From contig JALNVO010000008.1 in the NCBI GenBank assembly GCA_023231365.1, positions 1 to 23,784 of the forward strand: a stretch of DNA of 23,784 nt. The letters are read 5' to 3'. Source of the DNA: Fibrobacteraceae bacterium. Its GTDB lineage: Bacteria > Fibrobacterota > Fibrobacteria > Fibrobacterales > Fibrobacteraceae. The notes beneath the pieces were generated by a model. It was not told the origin of the DNA, ran no database searches, and saw nothing but the letters and a program-made list of their open reading frames with translations. Of the stretch, positions 17,140 to 23,645 are shown in pieces; positions within the stretch are counted from its first letter, which is position 1; every line of letters starts with the position of its first letter. The position numbers were made by a program, and so were the translations under genes.

Positions 17140-17832
17140 TCAATTTCCGGTTAAATCCCGATACTTTTTTTCAATAAAATCATACACTAAATAAGAATAA
17201 TAAGTTTTTCCTTCTTCATATTGCACCCCAGATTTCAGCTTATCTTCTTGCAATTTTTTCATCATCTTTTTACCCGAGGCAATATCATTATCGGAAAGAA
17301 TCCCCAAAACACTCTGCTCTTTATTGTCATATACTTCCGTAAGCTCAATAATCATTTCTTTGCCCATCCTAGTAACACCAAATATCACACACAGGATCTT
17401 AGATCGGTAAGCATCCATTGCCTTTCCATAAAGGTTGCCCTCTTCATTTCCTTCTTTATCCAAAAACAACCAATTGATTACTTCTTTATCCAAAACATCA
17501 ACTGTATCACCTTCTAAATAACCAATATTATTAATCAACTTATTGCAGATCACTCCGGTTATGCCATTCTCATTAGCCTTAAATACACGGACAAAAACAT
17601 CTTCAGTTATACCAGATAGAGGTGCTAAGAATGTTTTCATTACAAGGAAGCGATCCCCTTTTAAAAGTCCCGCCATAAATTTCTGCTTTGCTTGCGGATA
17701 AGATACTTTCATCTTTTGAATGTAAGGTTCAAAATATTCAAATTTTACTTTAGCATTCGCCCGCATTGGGTTGTCTTCAACAGCAAACGAAAACGAAAAG
17801 AATATGCAGAAAAAAATTATTGCTCGACACAT
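17140..17832 (-). CDS. Exported protein with a DUF2314-like domain
   Basis: The 230-residue product has a short signal peptide (1-17, FFSFSFA). The central part resembles DUF2314 (YegJ-like) domains: an opening around KQKFMAGLLKGDRFLVMKTFL, then a strand (DVFVRVFKANENG), then a turn of the form GxxxNxxGYxxGDTVxV followed by VINWLFLDKEGNEEGNLYG, matching the family's pattern of a GD-containing strand and an (D/N)W(M/L)(F/Y) motif. The match is by eye and should be taken as moderate. The last 60 residues are basic and charged. The gene lies 12 bases after the Cys-rich gene and 4 bases before the TPR gene. No enzymatic residues are evident. Confidence 0.6.
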   Translation of the reverse strand: MCRAIIFFCIFFSFSFAVEDNPMRANAKVKFEYFEPYIQKMKVSYPQAKQKFMAGLLKGDRFLVMKTFLAPLSGITEDVFVRVFKANENGITGVICNKLINNIGYLEGDTVDVLDKEVINWLFLDKEGNEEGNLYGKAMDAYRSKILCVIFGVTRMGKEMIIELTEVYDNKEQSVLGILSDNDIASGKKMMKKLQEDKLKSGVQYEEGKTYYSYLVYDFIEKKYRDLTGN

Positions 17833-17844
17833 GCTAGAAAAAAA

Positions 17845-18198
17845 TCAGCCTTTGCCTTTCTTAATCGTCATCGCCCGTTTTTCTGCCATTTCCTTAGCGT
17901 ATGCGTCCTCACCTACGGCTTTAATACGGCAAAGACACGCATTTCTATCGGACCGGAACAATAGCGCAAAAATTTTGCTAATGAAATTGTTGCATTTAAC
18001 GCACTTGCTAGCATCGCACTCGCAATCTGCGCAAGTATGGATATTCTTTTCCATATTGCATACGCGGATTTTGCACCATGTCGCTTTATTATTTTTGCGA
18101 CAACCGGGACAGCTCTTTGCTAAAAATTTATGGCAAGCGCCACAATAGAGTCCGCAAAAAGCGATCAATTCTTTATCAGCCATGATTTCGTTAGACAT
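17845..18198 (-). CDS. DUF3795-type cysteine-rich protein
   Basis: The 117-residue cytoplasmic protein has the DUF3795 pattern: FCGLYCGACHKF at the N-terminus, SCPGCRK, then WCKIRVCNMEKNIHTCADC and CECDASKCVKC. About a dozen cysteines in paired CxxC or CxC spacing suggest binding of zinc or an Fe-S cluster. The family is common in anaerobes and uncharacterised. The C-terminus is a charged helix ending in KKGKG. GGTGAGG lies upstream of the ATG. It is followed 12 bases later by the DUF2314-like gene, so it looks like part of the same transcript, although a cytoplasmic Cys-rich protein next to exported proteins suggests the genes may not share one task. Confidence 0.8.
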   Translation of the reverse strand: MSNEIMADKELIAFCGLYCGACHKFLAKSCPGCRKNNKATWCKIRVCNMEKNIHTCADCECDASKCVKCNNFISKIFALLFRSDRNACLCRIKAVGEDAYAKEMAEKRAMTIKKGKG

Positions 18199-18220
18199 AA
18201 AAAGACCTCACCTTCCCAAT

Positions 18221-18373
18221 CTAATTTCTATTTGCGGGAAAGGAACCTTTTTTCATTAATGCATGATATTTTTCGCAATTTAAAAGCATCAAAAATCCAG
18301 GATTCAAGCTTCTTCCATTGGACAAAAAGAATCCCAATGCCCAAGCCGCTTTTTGTATCATAGATAAATCCAT
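18221..18373 (-). CDS. Possible small ORF or remnant of a larger gene
   Basis: A 50-codon ORF with ATG at 18373 and AGAGGG four bases before it ends 22 bases upstream of the DUF3795 gene. It reads MDLSMIQKAAWALGFFLSNG and then a leucine- and asparagine-rich stretch ending FPANRN. The frame stays open upstream of the ATG to a TAG near 18453, so it could also be the tail of a decayed gene. Codon use looks similar to that of its neighbours, but I recognise no family. Could be a real leader ORF of the operon or chance. Confidence 0.3.
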   Translation of the reverse strand: MDLSMIQKAAWALGFFLSNGRSLNPGFLMLLNCEKYHALMKKGSFPANRN

Positions 18374-18501
18374 CAATCCCTCTAGAACATTTGTAAACGC
18401 AGAACTCGATTCTATTTTAATGGGGTGGTTTTGCTGGATTATGGAAAATAGCGATTGCTACGGGAAGTTGAACCCTAGAGATTAAAACAGAAATGGTGCT
18501 C
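18374..18501. other. Intergenic region with no feature seen
   Basis: Between the doubtful small ORF and the mannanase terminator there is nothing I can support as a gene; it may hold the promoter of the minus-strand operon running to 16146. No clear -35/-10 pair is visible. Confidence 0.3.
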
Positions 18502-18528
18502 TAAAAATTTTCTCCAGATTTTCTGGAG
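18502..18528 (-). terminator. Probable terminator of the mannanase gene
   Basis: On the minus strand CTCCAG, loop AAAAT, CTGGAG, then AAAATTTTTA, starting 7 bases after the mannanase stop. The 6-bp stem is short and the T-run starts four bases late, so termination may be partial. Confidence 0.6.
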
Positions 18529-18534
18529 CAGCAA

Positions 18535-19671
18535 TCATTTCATATTCAGGCGATAGAAAGAACGACCGCTATGCTCGGGCACCTTTATCGAATAAACCCC
18601 GGGATTCATTTCCAAAAAACCGCTCTGCCAAAGAACCCGGCCCAAAAAGTCCAATTGCTGGATCTGCACGGTGCTTCTTTTGTTCAATGTAAGTTCCACG
18701 CTTCCGTTGCGCACTTTGAGAGAATTCCCCGCAGGAGGCATAGCCGCATTCGAAGATAAGGCACTAGTCCATTCTGCAATGCCCGCCTTCCAAGCCGCCA
18801 CGGCAGCATCCGAGGTATTAAGAGCCCAGTCACCTTCTGAATCCGTCTTGCTCTGGTTAAACCACATCAACGCAAAGATTCTCGGGAAAGTCGTCGGGAT
18901 CGCGTTGAACATATCCGTAATCCAAGCCGCTTTATCACCACCGAGCTCCGAAGATGAGAATTCCGCAATAAAAAGAGGCTTATCAATATTCGCCAACGCT
19001 TTATAAGACGAAGAAAAAACCTGCATAAAACTATGCCAGCTAGACCAGCTCTGCGCTGTTCCCCAATTATAACCGTCGATCGAAATGTAGTCCACATAAT
19101 TGTCGCCCGGATAAGTACCGACAAAGGATGTGCCTGACCCCGAATTAGAAGAATTGGTCGTCCATACCCACTTTACATTCGTCACGCCTTCTTCATTGAA
19201 AATGTCTACAATATGCCGATAAGCCGCAGCGACGTTGTCATTTGTATTGCCTGAGCCGCTTTTCCCAACGCTCCAATCATACCAATTGCCGTTCGCTTCG
19301 TGTAGAGGGCGCAGCCAGATCTCTTTTCCAAACGACTTGACCCCGTCCGCATAGGTCCGGATATAAGCATCGGCGGTGCCATCCACAATGTTTTGTGCAG
19401 AATAGCCGTTCGGCATCCAGGTAACGACCAGAGTAGAGCCATTGTCGAGAGCAATATTTGCATACGTTTGCGTCCAATCCCAGTCATTGGAATCCCATAC
19501 TACAAACAAGCTAATCAGATCGACGTGATGATCTTGAAGTTTCTGGAAAGCCTCTACATTTTCCTTTGTCGGTTGGGGATAGGTACCATCTCCGCCAACC
19601 CAGGCGCCAACCTGCAAAGCAAATGACGCCATCGGAAACAAAAGCGCGGCAAGCAAAGTTTGGATTTTCAT
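18535..19671 (-). CDS. Secreted GH26 endo-beta-1,4-mannanase
   Basis: The start at 19671 gives 378 residues and has AGGAG 5 bases before it; a longer in-frame ATG at 19707 lacks a ribosome site. Residues 1-18 are a signal peptide. The GH26 barrel (about 20-302) carries the acid/base in RPLHEANGNWYDW (Glu125) and the nucleophile in PLFIAEFSSSELGG (Glu237), the two clan A glutamates, plus WVWTTN and ALMWFNQSK at expected places. The enzyme would hydrolyse mannan or glucomannan outside the cell; GH26 also includes lichenases and xylanases, so substrate is a best guess. The tail (about 316-378: VQIQQLDFLGRVLW, GVYSIKV, GRSFYRLNMK) is a small beta module like the C-terminal sorting domains of secreted Fibrobacter/Bacteroidota enzymes. 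It is divergent from a regulator. Confidence 0.93.
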   Translation of the reverse strand: MKIQTLLAALLFPMASFALQVGAWVGGDGTYPQPTKENVEAFQKLQDHHVDLISLFVVWDSNDWDWTQTYANIALDNGSTLVVTWMPNGYSAQNIVDGTADAYIRTYADGVKSFGKEIWLRPLHEANGNWYDWSVGKSGSGNTNDNVAAAYRHIVDIFNEEGVTNVKWVWTTNSSNSGSGTSFVGTYPGDNYVDYISIDGYNWGTAQSWSSWHSFMQVFSSSYKALANIDKPLFIAEFSSSELGGDKAAWITDMFNAIPTTFPRIFALMWFNQSKTDSEGDWALNTSDAAVAAWKAGIAEWTSALSSNAAMPPAGNSLKVRNGSVELTLNKRSTVQIQQLDFLGRVLWQSGFLEMNPGVYSIKVPEHSGRSFYRLNMK

Positions 19672-19764
19672 AAAATTCTCCTTGATTTTCTTATAAATTA
19701 TTTTCATCGGGGAACGGATCCTTGGAGTTTTATGTAATTTTTTACTAAACTGTTATAGGTGTTT
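19672..19764. promoter_or_regulatory. Divergent promoter region between mannanase and its probable regulator
   Basis: The 93 bases between the two starts must contain both promoters. An imperfect dyad, GTTTTATGTAA and TTACTAAAC at about 19727-19750, lies close to the regulator start and is a possible operator; the match is weak. A GGATCC core with partial symmetry lies at about 19716-19721. No confident -35/-10 pair can be assigned. Confidence 0.35.
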
Positions 19765-21114
19765 ATGCAAGAAAAACTTCAAAAATGGCTTACATCTGCA
19801 GCCCATTCAAACGGCGAAAAATTGCCTTCCATAAGAGTTCTCGCAGCAAAAGCGGGCGTATCCCCGGCATCCATCTACAAAGCACTTTCGGCACTCGAAA
19901 AACAAAAAAGAATTTACCCCGTACAGGGCAAAGGATTCTTCTGGGGCAAAGAAGGGCCTCTCTCCGAAATTCCTCAAAGCAAAAAATTTCTTACTGAAAC
20001 CCTAGAAGAAAAAATCATCGCCGATTGGAAAGCAGGAAACTACATTCCAGAAAAAGACTTGCCATCCATCAAAGAACTCTGTGAACATTATTCTTCCACA
20101 AGGGGAACGATTACACGAGTCCTTGAATCTCTTCAAAAACAAGGCACACTGGCAAGGCGCGGCAAAGGGCGGTTCTTTTTCCCAAGAATTCGCCAGGCAA
20201 AAAATCCAGAGATCATCCTCATTATGCGCGCTGATCTAAATGGCACATTTCAGTCTTTCAGCGAACAAGAACTCAGCTTCCTAAAAGAAGTCTATAAAGA
20301 ATCCGAACAAAGAAATTTGTTTCTCACGACGCTTGGATATTACGAGCCGTCCGGCATCTTTTTTGATAAAACAGGATCCATCCGAAAGCTATCCGATTTC
20401 GGTAAATGCTTTGGAGCCGTCATTTCCACGATGCTCATCCAAAAGCCAAGATCTCTTTTAGCCCTATTCGCAGAATTTTCATTTCCCATTTCCGTCTGGT
20501 GGGAACATCCCCTGTCCGAGATTCCAAGATCTTTGAAAAACAAAAGAAGATGGGCCTTTTTCAATCTCGCTTTCGGGACATTCCCCGGCAAAGCGGTCGG
20601 AAATTTTCTCAAAGCACGCGGCATAAAAAAAGCTGCGTTTATATCCCCCTATCATTCCAGTTCTTGGTCCAAGGACCGCCTCACAGGACTTATCAGTTCC
20701 GGACTTTCGATTGTAAAGGCCACCGATGCGACACATGCAAGCCCCTGGGATTTTTTGCAGCAAGCCCTCAAAACAAATTTTGCGCAAACTGCAACGTTAT
20801 CTGCACAAAAAGAACTTACGCGGATCGTACAGAAACTCTTGGAAAGACTTCCTCCGACAGACGCTTGGATCTGCGTAAATGATCTCGTCGGCGAAGCCGT
20901 CCTTTCTCTTTATCACGAAGGAAAAATAACAAGGCCGCCTTACCTCATTTCTTTTGACAATTCCATCAAAAGCTATATGCTCCGTTTGGATTCCTTTGCA
21001 TTCAATGTGAACGCTTTAGCCGAACAATCCCTATACCACATCGTTTCACCGGGAGTCACCCTATACAATAAAGGCGATTTCAGGGAACTTTCCGGGAAAG
21101 TGATTATAAAATAA
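19765..21114 (+). CDS. GntR/LacI-type transcriptional regulator with two tandem winged helices
   Basis: Start at ATG 19765 (AGG five bases upstream; GTG at 19759 in frame is the alternative) gives 449 residues. Residues 2-60 form a GntR-type winged helix (LPSIRVLAAKAGVSPASIYKAL, then QGKGFFW), and residues 78-140 form a second (LPSIKELCEHYSSTRGTITRVL, then RRGKGRFFF). The two align: LPSI(R/K)-L, -I--(A/V)L--L(E/Q)KQ, -GKG-FF. The rest (about 148-449) resembles a LacI/GalR-type sugar-binding domain, with SFDNSIKSYMLRLDSFAFN near the end matching the typical 'D(D/N)S...P.LT(T/S)' segment. By position it probably controls the divergent mannanase in response to a mannan-derived sugar. No enzymatic residues. 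Confidence 0.8.
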   Translation: MQEKLQKWLTSAAHSNGEKLPSIRVLAAKAGVSPASIYKALSALEKQKRIYPVQGKGFFWGKEGPLSEIPQSKKFLTETLEEKIIADWKAGNYIPEKDLPSIKELCEHYSSTRGTITRVLESLQKQGTLARRGKGRFFFPRIRQAKNPEIILIMRADLNGTFQSFSEQELSFLKEVYKESEQRNLFLTTLGYYEPSGIFFDKTGSIRKLSDFGKCFGAVISTMLIQKPRSLLALFAEFSFPISVWWEHPLSEIPRSLKNKRRWAFFNLAFGTFPGKAVGNFLKARGIKKAAFISPYHSSSWSKDRLTGLISSGLSIVKATDATHASPWDFLQQALKTNFAQTATLSAQKELTRIVQKLLERLPPTDAWICVNDLVGEAVLSLYHEGKITRPPYLISFDNSIKSYMLRLDSFAFNVNALAEQSLYHIVSPGVTLYNKGDFRELSGKVIIK

Positions 21115-21143
21115 AGATTAGGATAATCCGGGAAAAACGGTCA

Positions 21144-21776
21144 TTAAACAGAGTTCGGAATCTCTTTTTTAAAGCTCCAATTTCCAAGATCCGTATTCAT
21201 ATAGAACAGATGTTCAAAACAGAACTCGGCAAATCCGTTCTTTTTGTAGAATTCGGAATTCCCTTCTGAATTAGTCACTAACGTCAACGGACCGCCACCA
21301 TGCTTCGCAATATAAGGGATGACGCAATTCTGAAGCATGGAGCTGCCGATTCCCTCGCGCTGATGATCTTTTGCCACAATAAAAGAATTCAAATACCACC
21401 TGGGCTCGGGAATTCGGCGACAAGCCTGTTCTGAAGCCTCAGACATGTTCAACCATTCTATAGTACTCTTCACGCCACCGGCCAAAAAGATTCTCAGCGC
21501 TCCAGATAAAAAACAACTGCCAAAGGAAAGTTCTTTTGTATTCGGCTTTTTCAATTGCGCCACCGATACAATCTGCTCTTGATCGATCCCGACTAAAACA
21601 ACCTGTTTTTTATAACCCGCATTCAATGCCGTCCGCATAATCGCCAAAATAAAATCAAAGAGTTTCTTTTTGTCCTTGACAAATATGCTGAAATACTCAT
21701 AGTCCAAATAGGCTCCGGCACAGATCTCGGCACATTTTCTTAATTCTTCTTTTTTAATCAACCTGTATTCAAGCAT
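21144..21776 (-). CDS. GNAT family N-acetyltransferase
   Basis: The 210-residue cytoplasmic protein has the acetyl-CoA site motif A as VAKDHQREGIGSSML (Q139-R-E-G-I-G144), matching (Q/R)xxGx(G/A), after a strand with YLNSFIVA, and the family's late SEGNSEFYKKNGF segment (about 170-182). Its length and the long middle insertion (about 75-125) are like the larger bacterial GNATs that resemble puromycin acetyltransferase-type proteins. It transfers an acetyl group to an amine; the substrate cannot be told. GGAG stands about 9 bases before the ATG. It is convergent with the regulator, 29 bases between stops, and no terminator is obvious. Confidence 0.88.
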   Translation of the reverse strand: MLEYRLIKKEELRKCAEICAGAYLDYEYFSIFVKDKKKLFDFILAIMRTALNAGYKKQVVLVGIDQEQIVSVAQLKKPNTKELSFGSCFLSGALRIFLAGGVKSTIEWLNMSEASEQACRRIPEPRWYLNSFIVAKDHQREGIGSSMLQNCVIPYIAKHGGGPLTLVTNSEGNSEFYKKNGFAEFCFEHLFYMNTDLGNWSFKKEIPNSV

Positions 21777-22041
21777 AATATTTGCTCCAATTTTATTTAT
21801 AATATAAGTTCTTTCTCCGAGAATTCATTAAACAAAAAATGGAAAGCCAAAATTTGCGAAAAATTATTTTTAAACCACGATTGATCTCTTTTCAAAACTT
21901 GAAAGAACAAAAAGGAAAAGCCAACCTATTTGATTTTGCCAAATTTGTTTCCTATCCCAAGCATAAAACATCCATACCAATTTTTTTATTTATATTTGCA
22001 ATTATGCAAATCGAAAAGAAAAAGAGCAAAGAGGGGTCCGC
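21777..22041. other. AT-rich intergenic region upstream of the decayed lipoprotein gene
   Basis: The stretch is very AT-rich, with poly-T and TATATTT around 21980-22000, and presumably holds the promoters of the GNAT gene (minus) and the lipoprotein/radical SAM pair (plus). A plus-strand frame open from 21839 to 22219 exists, but its first 55 codons have no ribosome site and a composition unlike a protein, so I do not extend the lipoprotein into it. Confidence 0.35.
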
Positions 22042-22219
22042 ATGGAATTTGGCAAATAGCAAACGCCTCGCCGCAGCGCTTGGCATCACAGCCGTTTTTT
22101 CCATTGTTTCCTGTGGCGGAGTCTCCTATGCTCCTGAAGAAGAATCATCCAGTTCTGCCGACTATTCCAGCTCTTCGGCCGACAATTCATCTTCTTCAAT
22201 AGAATCCCACAGCCCCTAA
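22042..22219 (+). pseudogene. Frameshifted small Ser-rich lipoprotein
   Basis: The best start is ATG 22042, with GAGGGG five bases before it, but that frame hits TAG at 22057 after five codons (M-E-F-G-K). Skipping one base (or losing two) there joins MEFGK to SKRLAAALGITAVFSIVSC, a textbook lipoprotein signal peptide with Cys in the lipobox. The mature part is only about 32 residues: CGGVSYAPEEE, then SSSS-ADY, SSSS-ADN, SSSS-IESHSP. The in-frame alternative, ATG 22004, has no ribosome site and puts ~17 charged residues before the signal. The stop is one base from the radical SAM start, so the two were co-translated. Such a small lipidated peptide is a plausible maturase substrate. Confidence 0.6.
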
Positions 22220-22220
22220 G

Positions 22221-23045
22221 ATGAATTTAGTCCTCAGTTTGACAGAACAATGCAATCTGCGCTGTTCCTATTGCTACTATCGCGAAAGCCAATCAGCCCG
22301 CAGTCTTGTTATGAGCGATGATGTTTTAAGACAAAGCATCCAGTTCGCATACGAAATGTCTCTAGCGCACAAACAAAATAATTTCAATATCACATTTTTT
22401 GGCGGCGAGCCCCTTCTTTGCAAAGAAGCCATCTTAAAAGGTGTGGAATTTGCCAAACAACTAAACGCGGAAAACGTCCGCTTGCGATTTGCAGTCAACA
22501 CAAACGGAACCCTTCTAGATTCCCCAACGCTAGATTACTTTCAAAAAGAAAATTTCAGAATTTTTCTATCCCTTGACGGGCCTCAAGATGTCCACGATTC
22601 TGCACGGCGTTTCCCAAACGGCAAAGGCAGCTTCAATACCATACAACCCTTTCTTTCGGGCCTTTCCAAAATGGATTCCGTTATTTTGCGTGTTATCAGC
22701 CGCAAATATTTAAATGGCCTCGCCGATTCCATCCGATTCATTCACTCCCTAGGATTCAAGAATATATCGACCGCAACCGATTTCGACTGACATTGGAGCG
22801 AAAATGAAATGGACTCTCTCGCCGCTGAATACCAAAAAATTGCCGATTATTGGGTAGAATGTAAAATTAAAGGAGACTCCTTTTACCTAGGCACAATCCA
22901 AGAAAAGATTCGTCTACGCTTAGAAAAATCGAATTATAGAAGCCGGACTTGTCCTATTTTTAAAGGAGCCATAGCTGTCCAAACGGAAATATTTTCCCTT
23001 GCACGCGGTTCATCACCTCTAAAAAAAACGCTCCAGGCATCCGGG
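22221..23045 (+). pseudogene. Radical SAM/SPASM peptide-maturase-like gene, broken
   Basis: The first 189 codons encode an intact radical SAM core: the 4Fe-4S motif CNLRCSYC (Cys11, 15, 18), TFFGGEPLLC (the GGEP motif), NTNGT and LDGPQDVHD. At 22788-22790 an in-frame TGA follows TATDFD, but the frame continues as HWSENEMDSL and then a helical segment AAEYQKIADYWVE as in related enzymes. At about 22983-22990 the frame slips: the continued frame has TCPIFKGAIAVQT, while the next frame reads GNIFPCTRFITSKK, the expected SPASM Cys motif (GxIxPCxRF). Homology stops at about 23045, where the convergent pentapeptide-repeat gene ends. The original enzyme likely modified a peptide by an S-adenosylmethionine radical reaction. 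Confidence 0.8.
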
Positions 23046-23047
23046 GC

Positions 23048-23614
23048 TTATTCTATTTCTATTCCATATTTGCCAAGCAAACCGATAACGCTGTGCAAAT
23101 CGAATTTTGCGCCTTTGATTTTATTATGTTCCAGATCAATCGAAAAGTTGACGCTGGTCCTAAAATCACATTTTCCCAAATTTGACCTTTCAAACGTAGA
23201 ATTTTTAAAATCACAGTCCAAAAATAGGGAATGAGCAAAATTCACACAAACAAAATCATTATTCAAAAAACGGACATGATTAAAAGTTTTTCCCTCAAAA
23301 CTCAGCCCATCGAAAGAACAAGCCTCTACAATGGAATTTTCAAATCCGACATCAAATCCGAATTCGTTTGCATCATTGAAATTCACACCAATAAGTTTGT
23401 AATCCTTGAATTCGACCCCGTGGAAACCCGTTCGGCTGAGCCCTACCTGCAATAATTCAGAGCGTTCAAAGCAACATTTTTCAAAAACGGTCTTTCCTAT
23501 ATTCGCTTGGCGAAAATTGCAAGACAAAAACCTGCAGTTGTAATACTCCGCTTCTTCAAATTCATGCGCCGTGAATACTCGCGAGTTCATCTCTATATTC
23601 TCAAGTGTCTTCAT
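23048..23614 (-). CDS. Pentapeptide-repeat protein
   Basis: The 188-residue product is mostly tandem pentapeptides A(D/N)LXX-like, with central Phe/Leu every five residues (for example CRFLS-CNFRQ-ANIGK-TVFEK-CCFER, VNFND, CSFDG-LSFEG, VNFAH-SLFLD-CDFKN-STFER-SNLGK-CDFRT), which fold as a right-handed square beta-helix. The ending LLGKYGIEIE is typical of this family's C-terminal cap. Members such as Qnr and McbG mimic DNA and protect DNA gyrase; many others have no known role. Function here is not established. AGGA lies 5 bases before the ATG. It converges on the broken radical SAM gene, whose frame stops near its stop codon. The hairpin-rich repeat lies upstream of the start. Confidence 0.9.
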   Translation of the reverse strand: MKTLENIEMNSRVFTAHEFEEAEYYNCRFLSCNFRQANIGKTVFEKCCFERSELLQVGLSRTGFHGVEFKDYKLIGVNFNDANEFGFDVGFENSIVEACSFDGLSFEGKTFNHVRFLNNDFVCVNFAHSLFLDCDFKNSTFERSNLGKCDFRTSVNFSIDLEHNKIKGAKFDLHSVIGLLGKYGIEIE

Positions 23615-23645
23615 TCTTTTCCTTTTGCGGGGCGTTACCCGAAAA

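Noticed and set aside
21839..22003. N-terminal extension of the small Ser-rich lipoprotein
   Set aside because: No ribosome site, AT-rich, and it would place 55 codons plus a charged stretch in front of a signal peptide; the signal should be N-terminal.
22788..22790. Selenocysteine codon
   Set aside because: No SECIS-like hairpin is obvious after the TGA, and the gene has another frameshift and a lost 3' end, so a nonsense mutation is simpler.
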